Shown in pieces: positions 41,364 to 52,936 of a stretch of DNA of 64,000 nucleotides. Below the pieces are notes generated by a model. It made no database searches. It saw nothing but the letters and a program-made list of their open reading frames with translations, and had not been told where the DNA came from. The DNA is from Paraspadella gotoi (Eukaryota > Chaetognatha). Made by a program: the position numbers and the translations under genes. Within the stretch, counting starts at the first letter, position 1; each line of letters starts with the position of its first letter. The DNA lies in NCBI GenBank assembly GCA_051294375.1, contig CM119263.1, forward strand, positions 17,032,171 through 17,096,170. The letters run 5' to 3'.

Positions 41364-43428
41364 ATGACCAGAACATAAAAAAATGTAATATAAAAAATAA
41401 AATTAATTTCGGGGGGTCCCGTTGTCGATTTCCTGTTACAGTATCCACTCGAAAATTGTAACACAAAAAATGACTTGTCTATTTTCAAAACGCCTTTAGA
41501 ATGCACATTTTCCCTTCAACAACAGCACTCGGTATTCCTGGTGGCCATCTCACACGATAACATTCTTTCCATTCCTAGTTCAAGGAATTATCTTGACAGA
41601 CGTACGTGTCAGTTGGGCCGCTCCATGAAAGTGAATGTATGGCATTTGAAGCAAAGTCAGAACGAATATGCGAGACGGACGTCAACCGCTTTTTTGTACT
41701 GACGGAGCGCAACCTCCCAAAAAATCATATTGAGAAGGCGACAACAAAAACGATCACTCTGATGACATTCGCCGTTTGCTGGGAACTACGAAACGTCGCT
41801 TAGCTTGTGCGTTTTTGTGAGTTAAGTATACCACGGCCAACGGAGAACGACGGGATTGTCATTAAGACGATGCGGAAACGACTACTATGACCGAGGGAAT
41901 CTAGCGAACAGTAGAAATGCAACAAATTAAATTTAAAAAAAAAAAAAATTTCTTTCAGTTGCTCTAAATTTTTTAAAGGATTCTTTTGGATTGATGGAGA
42001 GATGGAGAAGTGATACGCCTCGTAGGAAGAGGGGAAAAGAGGGCAGAGAGAGAGAGAGCAGAGATGACAGAGACTTGCGAGTGCCAAGAGATATAAAAAA
42101 AACATTTACGCCGCTAACAGTGACTCATCGGCACAACTGAGCAACTTTAATCCAAATTCCTTCTTCATTCGAACGGAGATGAATAACGCCAGCGAGCATG
42201 GGAGTGGCGACACTTCGAGATTTTCGAGCTCACTATATGCGTTTGAAACTTCTGAAATATGCAACTGACCGAGCGATGCGACCAGCGCAGAACGAGTTCG
42301 AAAACTGCGGCTGCCATTCAAAGTTAGGCCACAAGAGATTCGCTTGGAAAACTCTGGCTAAAAAATAAAAAATAAAACACTAAAAAAACCGGATCGAATA
42401 CCGAATAACACTGAAATAAGTTTTGAAAATTTAAGCAATAACACATTATAAGAAGAAAAACTCATAGATCTTAATCCAAAAATCTATTATTTACATACGG
42501 TCGCATTACTAACCTTTTATATAATTTCTAAAAATACCGTCGATGTTATACTGGACTCGTTCATTTTCAGCCCGGAACCGAGAAGAAAAAAAATAAGTGG
42601 ATACCCCGAAGCAGACTATCAAATCCTCAGCCGCATGCCATCAATCCTTTTGTGCTCAAAAGGGTCACGCATTTACCGACATCAACAAGACTCGCTTATT
42701 TGATCGAAAATAAGGAATGTCTCTGAATGTTTTCAAAATATTTGATGTGGGCTGTTATGTTCAGCGAAAGTTAGTAGTTGTACCTATTTCTAAAATCTTT
42801 ACATGGGCAGAGATTATAGAATTTTGCGCTTCTAAAAAAGACTAATATATTTTCTTTTTAAAGTAGTGAGTGCACCATCGTAAAGCTAAACATGCATAAT
42901 TTTCAAAATTTTAAAAATATAATAAGATTTAAATTATAAAAATAAGGTTAGAAGTTCTAGCGCAAGCGGTTAGATATAGGGTCCTAGAGACTAAACACTA
43001 AAAAATGTAAGTTAAAAGGAGGAAAACTAAGTTGTATTAAATATTCTTAAACGCATAAAGATGAAGTCCTTTCATTCAGAAACGAGGTTTAGAAATCATA
43101 AATTGTTGAAAAAAACATCTCAGCCATGCAATGACCATTGAATCACTCGACATGGACGGAACGCTTGTACTATATAACAGGGTTTACTTCCCCCTTTACA
43201 AAAAGTTCTTGCAACTTCATCTTGCAAAATGAAGTCGATGAAAGCGATTTACGTTTTAGCCATCTCGCAGTTCTCGTCTACTTCGCGTGAATCGGGGTCG
43301 ATAGTCATAGGTAACGACATCGAGCCTCGTCTCGGCGACGGCATTAAAGTAATCACGTCCAGGCATCACGACGTCGAATTTAGCTGGTGAAAGATGAAGC
43401 TGTAGAAAGCAGAGGGAGAGAGGATAAT

Positions 43429-43461
<33 letters not shown>

Positions 43462-45611
43462 AGAGAGGAGAAGAGGAGAGACGACGAGAGCAGAGAGAAA
43501 TGAGAGAAAGAGAGGAAAGGGAAGACGTGAAGAGTCTTTAGGGGAAGTTAGTAAAACGGGGGCGGGTAAGGCGAATGGGAAGAGGGGGAAGGAATTTTTG
43601 TGAGGAAATAACTTTTGGGGAAATCTTTATTATAATTATAAAAGATCATTAATTATTAAAAAAAAATAAATAAAAATGAAAATTTAAGTAAATTTCCCCT
43701 ACATGTGAAGGAGCGGCAAGGAGATTAATTTTATTTAAGTTTTATATTGTTATTAAGTGTAAAAATATTGAGAAAATATCGACAAACATTGTCACCAGAT
43801 GACGAAATAGAGGAAAAAGAGAGATGCTTTACCAATATTTAAATTCATTGTGAAACAAAAGCCCAAATTCTTACTGGCAAGAAGAGAAAACAAGACCCCT
43901 CTTTCCTTGGATGTCTCTCCCTCCACTTTATCTCCCTCTCACTCACTCGGTTTAATCTCTCTCTCTCTCTCTCTCTCCCTCTCCTCTCTCTCTCTCATCA
44001 TCCATTCTTCTCTCTCTCTCTCATCAGTTTCGATCGGCCGGGGAAAGATCTTAATCACTGATTTGTCCTCCACTCTTTCTGCTTTTATTGTTCCTAAAAA
44101 CGAAACTTTTCTTCTGGACATGAACTCGCGCCAGATAAGTCAGTTGAAAAAGTTTCCCCAGGGCCGTGACGAAACCGGTTTTTACTATTATTGATAAGTT
44201 AAAACGAAGGGAATTCGGTGAATGTCTGCTCATCTTTCACGAGGCCCGATAAAAGTAGCAGGGTGGGGTGACAGCGCCCCCCCGCCTGCGGAACCCGGGG
44301 CATTGACTTTCTGAAAAAAGACTCTTCAATGAGGGGAGTTGAAACGGTTAATGAATTAAAGAATAGAACACTGGCGAGGTAAAGAGAAGCAATAAGATTT
44401 AGAGATGTTGGGAAGTCTGCTAGAGAAAAAATTTGGATTTAGATGAGGGGAGGCCTTGTGACAAAGTAGGGATTTGAGGGAAAAAGGGTAGTAGGTTAGG
44501 TTTCATGAACGGCAAGCAAACCGATGTTATCCTAAGCTAATTAATTCTAAATAAAAACCACTACACAGGTTAACGAGCAGGATGATCACTACGAACAGAG
44601 AGCGGGGAAGAAAAACCGGGCGAAGATGACGAAGAAGACGACCGGAGAAAAAAAGGGCATTTACGTCACCATTCGACCGAAAATTTATCCTCTCCCACTT
44701 TTTTTTTATCTATTCCTCCTTATCTTTACCGAGGCGGTCTTTAAAGGCAGAAGAGAACGACGGGGGAGAGAAGAAAAGAGAGAAGAGGAGGAGAGAGAGA
44801 GAGAGAGAGTTAGAGAGAGATGAGAGGAGAGAGAGAGAAGAGGCAGAGAGACGAGGAGGAGAGAGCACTGTACGGCGGGCATAAAGCAGACGACGAAGTG
44901 AGAAACGGCATGACCTTTGGACCTGACGGCTGGGCAAGCCCCGCACCCCCGGCGACCCACGGATGCCCCGAGACCTATCACGCGCGGCGAGGCGATGAAG
45001 AAAAAAAGTCGGTTCCCTCGGTGTCACCTCGTTTATCTTTCCGTGCTTTAGATGAGCGGCTTATGTGCGGCGCTTTGAGCACTTTTCACCGATTTTAATT
45101 ACGCACAGGATTTACTTGCAGGCTCTTTGAACAGCCAGGCACTTATTGCTTCATTGACTGTTCGTGTGATTATATAAAAAGATTTCGTTACAGTTTAGTT
45201 TGTCTTTGTTTCTGTCTCCCAGAACAAGATTCTTTAAATTACCTCTTATTTCTTACCCGACAGATCGGTTTTTCCCCCGAAGATATGGCGACATATTTTT
45301 TTTTTTTTGTTAACCGAACCAGCTATTCATCTCTTATAAAATTACGGACATCTTTTTAACTGGCAACGATCTTCCAACTACCCACTTTCGTCTATCTCAT
45401 CCCATCTTCCAGTTTCTCAAGACGGTAAAGTCCACTTTCGGTGAGATCCGGAGAAAGACGAAAAATCAATCGAACTACAACAACCAGGGACCGGATCGTA
45501 CGGTTCGGCGATTGCTCCTTTTTTCATTAATCTTCTTGATTAACAAACCGGTGCTGCCGCCACTTCTGCCGGGATGAATTAAACGCTACACCTGCAAATT
45601 TGGAACGCAGG

Positions 45612-45806
45612 GAAATGGTGGGGGGGGGATCCGGCCGGGGGTTGGGGTTTCACTGGCCGAGAAGAAATCGATTTGGCCTGACTCGAATTTAAGCGCTAAA
45701 TGAGACGACGGAAATTTTTTTTTTTTTTTTTTTTTCGCGAAGAACCGAATTTCGCCGGGTTTCGGCCGAAAAATGGCGGACGCTGCGTATCGGGTTAGAC
45801 GATTAA
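45612..45806 (+). other. Sequence missing from the 230-N gap of copy 1
   Basis: G-rich start (a run of nine G near 45620, then GGGGGTTGGGG), a T run of about 22 near 45717-45735, and CG-rich sequence with GCCGGG/GGCCG words. Such homopolymers are a likely cause of the gap. No gene is visible. Confidence 0.75.
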
Positions 45807-46082
45807 AAAAAAAACGGTAAATTATTGCGCCACAAAAACAAAAGCGAAAGGCAAACATCGAAGGGACCAAGATTAAGAAGAGGGGCGGGGAACTCGAAAA
45901 AGCTTCGCGACGTCGACAGGGAGAAAGCTGATTGAAAAAAAGAATATTTTTAAATTCAAAAAAGTAAACAAAAAGGGCTCTTCGAGTTTATTTTGCTCGG
46001 AGATATTTCATTTGCGTTTTCGCCGCGAAATTATCAAGAGTCTCTAGGATTTTTTCTTAAGAAAATAAAAACGAAAATGGAG

Positions 46083-46212
46083 GTTGAGGAGAGGAGGAGG
46101 TGCGGAGAAGGAGGGAGGGCGAGTGAGGAGAGAGAGGAGAGCAGAGAGAGGGGAGAGAGAGAAGAGGACGAGGAGAAGAGAAGAGAGAAGAGAGAGAAGA
46201 AGAGAGAAAGAT
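46083..46212. repeat. Interrupted GA-rich microsatellite
   Basis: Purine-rich GAG/GAA run with GA cores. Confidence 0.8.
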
Positions 46213-46297
46213 TTTTACGACGTCTTCTGTCTTCGTTTTTTCTTTTCAGAGCAATCAACCGTCTCCTGGTAGAGAACACCTGAGCCATCCCTGAAGT

Positions 46298-46372
46298 GTC
46301 ATCATCATCCTCATTCATCATTCAATCATCATCCTCATCATTCATCCTCATTCATCATCATCATCATCATCT
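46298..46372. repeat. (ATC)n / CATTCATC repeat
   Basis: Imperfect TCATCATCATC units mixed with CCTCATTCATCATTCA words; a trinucleotide-based microsatellite. Confidence 0.85.
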
Positions 46373-46444
46373 TCAACAACATTACAAACATCATTTGTCC
46401 AAGCTTTTCATTTCAGTGACCTCTTCATTTTCATTAATTCCTAA

Positions 46445-46815
46445 GAAATTGGTACAACCAATATAAAAATTATCCATTCATTTAATAAATTAGCTTTCTT
46501 ACCCCTGACTTTGGACAGGCTTTGGTGGTATAAGGCCTACATCACTCTAACAAGATAATGACATAGAAGGCCCCTGCAAATTTTCTCACAGTCTGATTTA
46601 TTCACTCCCAATGTACCTGGCTTTCCTATCAATGAAGTGGAAAATATTTAAAAGAATGTTTCCATTGTATGAAAAAACAACTCCCTTAAGTATTAGATCG
46701 AGAAATACTATATTGTACTCCGCCCAGCATCAAAATACAAGGAGCTGAATTTTATGAAATTGGTACAACCAATGTAAAGATTATCCATTGCCCCTGACTT
46801 TGGACAGGCTTTATA
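46445..46815 (+). repeat. Two copies of a dispersed repeat
   Basis: ATTGGTACAACCAAT followed by TATCCATT and then CCCCTGACTTTGGACAGGCTTT occurs twice: about 46448-46523 and, with a shorter spacer, about 46759-46812. A related start occurs at 101-199. Between the copies is sequence with GGTGGTATAAGGCC and GGCCCCTGC words. It has the look of a mobile-element remnant, but no transposase, terminal inverted repeat or target duplication could be identified. Confidence 0.5.
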
Positions 46816-47112
46816 TTTATAATATAATAATAATCGTTTTTCACTCAAATCTTATTCTCCATTTTGAATCTTTCTTCATCCTTTTATAATCTTTAGAAAA
46901 CTTTTTGCTCGCCTCTTCATCCACTTTTAATCATCTCATCAGACCCACTTCACCTCACAAACTTATTTCCCCTCTTTTTCTCTCCCTACTCCACCCACAT
47001 CTTTAGCCTTCCTACTCTTTCACATCCTCATTTTCGCCGGATTAAAAGTAAATTTTTTTATCATAAAAAGGAAAATCAGCTGAAGAAAGATGAGCAAGAG
47101 TGTGCGAGAGAG

Positions 47113-47282
47113 NNNNNNNNNNNNNNNNNNNNNNNNNNNNNNNNNNNNNNNNNNNNNNNNNNNNNNNNNNNNNNNNNNNNNNNNNNNNNNNNNNNNNNNN
47201 NNNNNNNNNNNNNNNNNNNNNNNNNNNNNNNNNNNNNNNNNNNNNNNNNNNNNNNNNNNNNNNNNNNNNNNNNNNNNNNNNN
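47113..47282. other. Assembly gap, 170 N
   Basis: Unknown bases following a GAGAGAG start, so probably a microsatellite that could not be assembled. Confidence 0.99.
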
Positions 47283-47306
47283 TAGGAGAGAAAGAAAAAG
47301 GGAGGG

Positions 47307-47314
47307 TTATAAAA
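47307..47314 (+). promoter_or_regulatory. TATAAAAG box
   Basis: Consensus TATA box within GGTTATAAAAGG, followed 15 bases on by TGCGTCA (a CRE/AP-1-like word). A start site would be expected near 47337-47345. No coding region follows before the next gap. Confidence 0.35.
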
Positions 47315-47372
47315 GGAATCTGCGTCATCGCGTCCCTGAAGGGGGGCGTGTCTTGAGAACCGGAAACGGTGA

Positions 47373-47413
47373 ATGGGAGGAAATTATGAGCGATAATCAT
47401 TATTTCCTCCCAT
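47373..47413. other. Strong hairpin, 12-bp plus 4-bp stems
   Basis: ATGGGAGGAAAT (47373-47384) pairs exactly with ATTTCCTCCCAT (47402-47413). Inside, after a T-T mismatch, ATGA (47386-47389) pairs with TCAT (47397-47400) around the 7-base loop GCGATAA. It lies about 60 bases downstream of the TATA box and would sit in the 5' part of any transcript from it. No known RNA family is recognised. Confidence 0.5.
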
Positions 47414-47488
47414 CGCTGGTTAAGAATTTTCCAGAGACTGACAACGACTTAGCTTCATTTTCTTTCTCCTCGCTCTCTCACTTTCTCT

Positions 47489-47513
47489 NNNNNNNNNNNN
47501 NNNNNNNNNNNNN
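47489..47513. other. Assembly gap, exactly 25 N
   Basis: Second fixed-size 25-N gap, again placed immediately before the same sequence (TCAGATCCCTACC) that begins copy 2. Confidence 0.99.
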
Positions 47514-48244
47514 TCAGATCCCTACCCCGTATCATCCCACCTCTTCTATTTTTTTTTTTTAATCTTTTTTCTTTCTAATCCTTTTTTGTTTCTTCCCTAC
47601 GTCGCTATTCGCAGTATCTACTCCCAACTCTTCTTCTTTTTTTTCTCGACTTTCTTTCTTCTATTTTCTATCCTCTTTTTTGTTTTCCCACGACCTATCG
47701 CCCCGATCTACTCCCCACTCTTTTCTTTTTTTTTATCCGATCTTCTTTCAATCTTTCTAAATCCTCTTTTCTTTGTTCTTCCCTCGATCGCCTATCGCCC
47801 CGTATCTATTCCCCACCTCTTTTCTATTTTTCCTTCGTTTATCCGCCGTAGAGCGATTGAGCTTCGCAAAAAGCGCCATCATTTTCTCATTATTGCGGGC
47901 ACGATTAAAGCCACAGATGCCACTTATCGGGATTTAAAAGCGGTGCGCCGCGACGCAGATGGACGATCGAACGTTTAATCGCCGATACTCTTCAATTTTC
48001 CACGAGAAAGGAGAGTAAAGTGGTCGTTCTATTTACAAAAGATAATTTTGAAAAGCAAAAAAATGTTCTGTACGTTCTACTATTTAAAGAACTAACAAGT
48101 TATAAAAATTTCCGTTCCTTTAACAACACACAACGTTGGTAATTATTTTTATTTTAAATAATGAGTAATTAAAAGAGAATTGCTACCTGATTTACTCCTC
48201 TCCTCATTTCAAAGACAAACAAGCGAAGAAAATGCACTAACTAC

Positions 48245-50484
48245 CTTTGAGAATGTTTACGATGGCGAAGTAGGTAATCCGAGGGTATGAGCTTGGCAAA
48301 ATCAGAGACGCTGGAGACGAGAAGATGCATTTTCGACGCGACCGCTGTTTTGGAGATCCGAGGTCCGAGGCTCGATCGAACCCGCCGCGGATCCCGAGGC
48401 TGGGTTCAAGTGGGAGCGGTCGTTCGGGGGCCTCGAATCAATTTTCTCGATCGGGGACATCGGGCCGAGGGGCTTACTGGGACGTGATCGTCCGCGGTTA
48501 GCCTTTTCTCTCGCGAAAGGACACAGGGTGGGACATGATCCGATCACTACTGGCTGTGATTCGGAGTTGGCGACGAGCGCGAGAGCCTTTCGACGACGCC
48601 GATGATTGTGCAGATCCGGAGAAACCTGTCGCTCGAGATTCCTACTTCCGCTTTCAGTTTCGCGTGCGATGGCGAGGGGACGCACCGGCATGAAGTCCTT
48701 CATGGATTGACTTTGGATGAAGACACCGATGATAGTTGGCGACGAAGACAACGATGAATTTTATCGGCGACGAGAGACGACGATGGAGCGGGCAGGATGG
48801 CGCGAAGACGACGGCGACGGCGAGACGACCAGACGGAGGACGGCCGCTTCGACCCATTGAGGATGACTTTTGGGGATGACAAGAGACGAAAGCAACGACG
48901 AAATGCCGAAGGGGTAATGTCTCCGTTGCCGAGTTTGTACGAAAAGTTTGGACGAAGCAATTCATCGTCACCCGTCGCTGGACCTCCTCCGTTTGCAGCT
49001 CGTCCCGTCGCCGCGCTATCTCGCGGGCTCATGTCCTTCGTCGCTCCAGCGAAGGACGACTGCAAAGGCGCACCAGTTTGTCTGCAACACGTCGAAAAGC
49101 GCAGGACTCCGGGATGCGACAAACTCGGAAAGCAGCAGCCGGCCGGCCGCCGCGGAAGGCCGGGCGGCGGCAGCTGGCCGGCGGAGGAGGAGACGCAAAG
49201 GTGGAAGGCTGAGCGCGGGGTTTCGTGCGACGGCCACGAGATAAGGCGTGCGGACGTCGATTGACGCCCGAGAGGGGACGTCGGCAGCTCCAATTCGATC
49301 ACTGGAAGAGCTCGGAAGGGGGACCTGCTTGTCGGGAGTCGGCCGAACGGGACTTTTGAGGCTCTCGTGGGTGACGTGGGATGCACTTTGGCAAGGGGAG
49401 ATCATCGAGCGAAGCTGCGCGTCCAGACAGCCGGCCGCGCCCGTCGTGAGGAAATCGAGATTCTCGCGAATGTATCGGTGAGAAAGAAAGGAATGAATCT
49501 TGGAGATGTCTTCTCTGAAGGATATGGGACATTGAGCACTTCGCATTTTTGCCAAAAAAACCCGATAGGAAGAAATAGGCTTCTTATGGAGTATGGGGAG
49601 GTCACGAATAATCTCAGTCTGACAGTGTAAGGAATTGGCTCTACGGAAGATGAACTTTGATATGGATGTTTTAAAGGATTAAGCTGTGTCCGTTTTCGGG
49701 AGTGTTTCTTCCGAAATTCCGTCATGAGATAAATCGAAGAAACCAGCTCGACCGTTTCGTCATTGTCGGAGCGGCGGAAGCTTGCATCTCCAAGATCATA
49801 AGCGCGCGCATTTCTCGTCGTTCGTAGATCCGTCGCCATTTGTTGGCGTCCCGAGGCGGGCGTTAACGCCGCCGCCCGCAACGTCATATCCTTCCATTTC
49901 TATCGGTTTGCCCTCTCTTCGGTAAGGCCGCCGGGGTGGGGGGAACCGGGAGCACATGGGCCGCGCCTTAGGTCTCTCGAGCAGCCTCGACGCTTTCGGG
50001 CGCGGCCGCTTTCTTCAGAGCCGTCCGGTTCGCGAAACAGTGACTCGGAAATGGGATACGTCGAATCGGCGATTGGACTGTACAGATCCTACGAGAGGCT
50101 GGTTTGGGCCCAGGAGTAGCCGCCTCGGAATGCGGTGTCGGGCATCAGCGGCTGAAGGAATGTCAAAGGCTGGATGTGCCTGCGGTCGAATTTTGGCTAA
50201 GATTAAAGGCATAATATCGGGTGGGATGGAATCGGCGGGAGGTCGTGCACGGGGTGGGCAGGCCTCGGGCCCGTCGGCGCTCTTCCGTCTTTGAAAAGAC
50301 CAACTCCGTGGTGGACCCGATGGTGGAGTCATCGGGCGTCAAGGCACGTCTTTTCCGAGGATTCGTCCCGCCGGAAGCTGCGGCCCGGCGAAGCCATCGT
50401 GGCGTCGTGATTGGAGTTCGAAGCTGCGTCAGCCTCGAAAGCGGTGACGTCCCCAGGATGTTGAGGAGGAGTCGTCATTTCGTC
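48245..50484 (-). pseudogene. Indel-broken copy of the large exon (copy 3)
   Basis: Same broken frame, same breaks, as at 28661-30900. The identity of the breaks in two supposed copies is the clearest sign that they are one sequence placed twice. Confidence 0.7.
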
Positions 50485-52860
50485 CTGCAAAAAACGAATT
50501 CGTTTTAGGTTTTTATTTTTGTGTTTTAGCTGAAGATGAAAATTGGAGCGTTTCGGGGAAAATAGAGCCAAATATTTTGGATTTGTTTTTATCGTGAAAA
50601 TTTAATATATTATAATTTTATTTCTCTCGCGTCTAGATAACATTTATTTATAAAAACATAAAGAAAGGCACGAACAATATTATTTGAAAATAAAACCCTA
50701 ATTCATTTAAATTTACCTTTGATTACTATACGGTTCCTCTCACGGAAAAAAAGAAAAAAGAATTCTGCGATAATTCGCCCGATTTCTAGATCGAAATGCT
50801 GCACTCGATTCTGTATCACTATTTCGTCAAACGGTCCTTTTTAACGTCCGTCCGAACAGTCCTAAGCCGAACAGACGGTCTTTCGCGAACCGAACGACAG
50901 ACCCGTTCGGGAATACCGCTTTGTCACCAGAACAATTCCCGGGTCAAGAGGGCGTGCTGTTGGTCGACTGCGCCCATTTGTTTTGTGATCGGGAATAAAT
51001 ACAACAGCTTTTTATTTGCCCGCGTCGCAATCGTGCGTTGATGGCCATTTGACAGAAAATTCTTGAGATGGCATTAGACAAGCGCCGACGACGAACATCG
51101 CGCAATGTGACGCGCTAGTATGTTGAAAGCCAAACACGGCGAGATGCGAAAACGCCAAGTGTCAGTGACGTGCTGTTGGCGGAAGGAATAAGCGGGAAAA
51201 TTTTATGTTTTTTTTTAATTATTCCGTTGCTAGTAACGATTTTAGTTGGCGGGGTTTAAAATTTGAGGCAAAACTTCCGGTTTTATTATATATCTATTCT
51301 GGTGTTATTTGGTCTTTCCTTTAAAAAAAATGGATACAAAAAGACGATGAGTATTTTTTTTTTTTCTGCGATGACTTTTTTTTTCTTTTTTTTGTTAGTA
51401 TCTTTAGTCCTTTATAGTTTATTGCGCGATATTTTATTTTTATTTTTTTTCTGTTTTGTTCCTTTAAGTATTTAAGCTATTTTTTATTTTCGGTGCGTTT
51501 TTTTTTCGGGTTTTTTTAGAGCATTTGTTCGGTTTTTGATGTGTTATCTCCCTCGATTGGCTCCCCTAAGAAAAAGACAGAGAGAGAAGAGAGGAAGAGA
51601 GAGAGGAGAGAGAGAGATGAGAGAGAGAGGAGAGGGAGAGAGAGAGAAGAGAGGACTGAGGAGAAAGGAGAGTGGAAGCCGCCGCGCCGGCTTTTTGTCC
51701 CGTCGATGATATTTGCAAAAGGATTCGTAAAAGGCGGGCAGAGCCGAATCGTTCGTCTCTGGCATCCACTCCTGTTAGTCTGGAGGGTTGGCAGGCAGGG
51801 GGCGGCGGGGTGCTGGATAGTAGTGGGTCGCATGGGGAAGCAAAATGGGGTGAGCTAAGAAAAAGGAAAATGAAAATTCGAGTACCATAATTGAGGAAGC
51901 AAGGGAGATGGAAAAAAAAAAAGAATTGCTATTAATTTTAAATAATTTACAAATATATTTAAATCTAATAATATAATTAAATATTCTAAAAGATTTTCAT
52001 CACTAATCATTTTTGCCAGTTGATCAACAGTGGGCCGGGAGTGTTGACATAATTGTAAATTTAATAATTTTTTTACAGTAATCGTCCAAGATTTATTTCA
52101 AAAATGAGGTCGGGCTGGAAAAGAATAATTATAATGAAGGAGACTTTATATATTATATTGTCAATATTAGAGCGGTTTATTCGTATTTTTTTTTGCTCTT
52201 GATACATAACGTACTAAAACACGACACGAATAACCAATCATGAGATGAGTTTTAAAAAGATCATCCCGACGAATAGATTCGGATCAGTGAGCTCAGACCA
52301 GTAATAATCAAGGTATCAAGCGACAAAATTGTAATTTGTTACAATTTTTCATTTGATTGTAAAAACCGTCTTTTCAGAGACTTTTTCCAGAAAAAAACCC
52401 TTTAACCAAAGCTGAGAGTGATTCTCTTGAGATTTGCACAACGACTAACGGGGACATCGTTACCTTCCTCATCAAAGGGTCGAACCTGTTTATGTGTTTT
52501 CTGCCAATTACTACACCGTCCACAGCCGGCGCTCGTTGTAATGTATTTGACAGCTAAAGAGAAAGAGTCACGGGGAAATTGAGGAAATGGCTGAGCTTTC
52601 TCTCTCTCTCCTCTATTTCTTTCTCTCTTTCTCTATTACCCGCCTAGTTTTGCCCGCTCGTCTCTCTTTTATTTGCACTTCTGACTTATTTTCCCTTGTG
52701 TGACGGATTTCAATACTTACCGGTATGGATCGCATGGTCATACTTGTTTATGACATTTGGGTTGAGGAATTACTGTGATTACGGGCTGACGATTTTTTTT
52801 TTTCACCTTTGATTTTATTGCGGGTTTTTTTCCGATATTTCGACACTCTTTCTACCCTTT

Positions 52861-52936
<76 letters not shown>

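Larger units (their letters stand above)
27930..45911 (+). other. Copy 2 of the 17.5-kb block, error-rich
   Basis: Collinear with 10388-27904 in the same orientation, but with frequent single-base insertions and deletions and relatively few clean substitutions. It begins inside the 91-96 bp tandem array. Its microsatellites lie at about 31993-32082, 33285-33350, 34021-34138, 35776-35905, 36495-36549, 37929-38043, 38591-38660, 40729-40827, 43406-43520, 43949-44022 and 44762-44870. Best explained as an uncorrected long-read sequence inserted at a gap, not as a genomic duplicate. Confidence 0.85.
45912..47112 (+). other. Unique sequence following the block, no gene supported
   Basis: True continuation beyond the 25-N gap at 27905. 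It holds a GA-rich run, an ATC/CATC run and a dispersed repeat (separate entries). A splice-acceptor-like TTTTTTCTTTTCAG occurs at about 46236-46249, followed by a short frame that soon stops. From about 46800 on it is AT-rich with CT-rich words. Confidence 0.6.
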
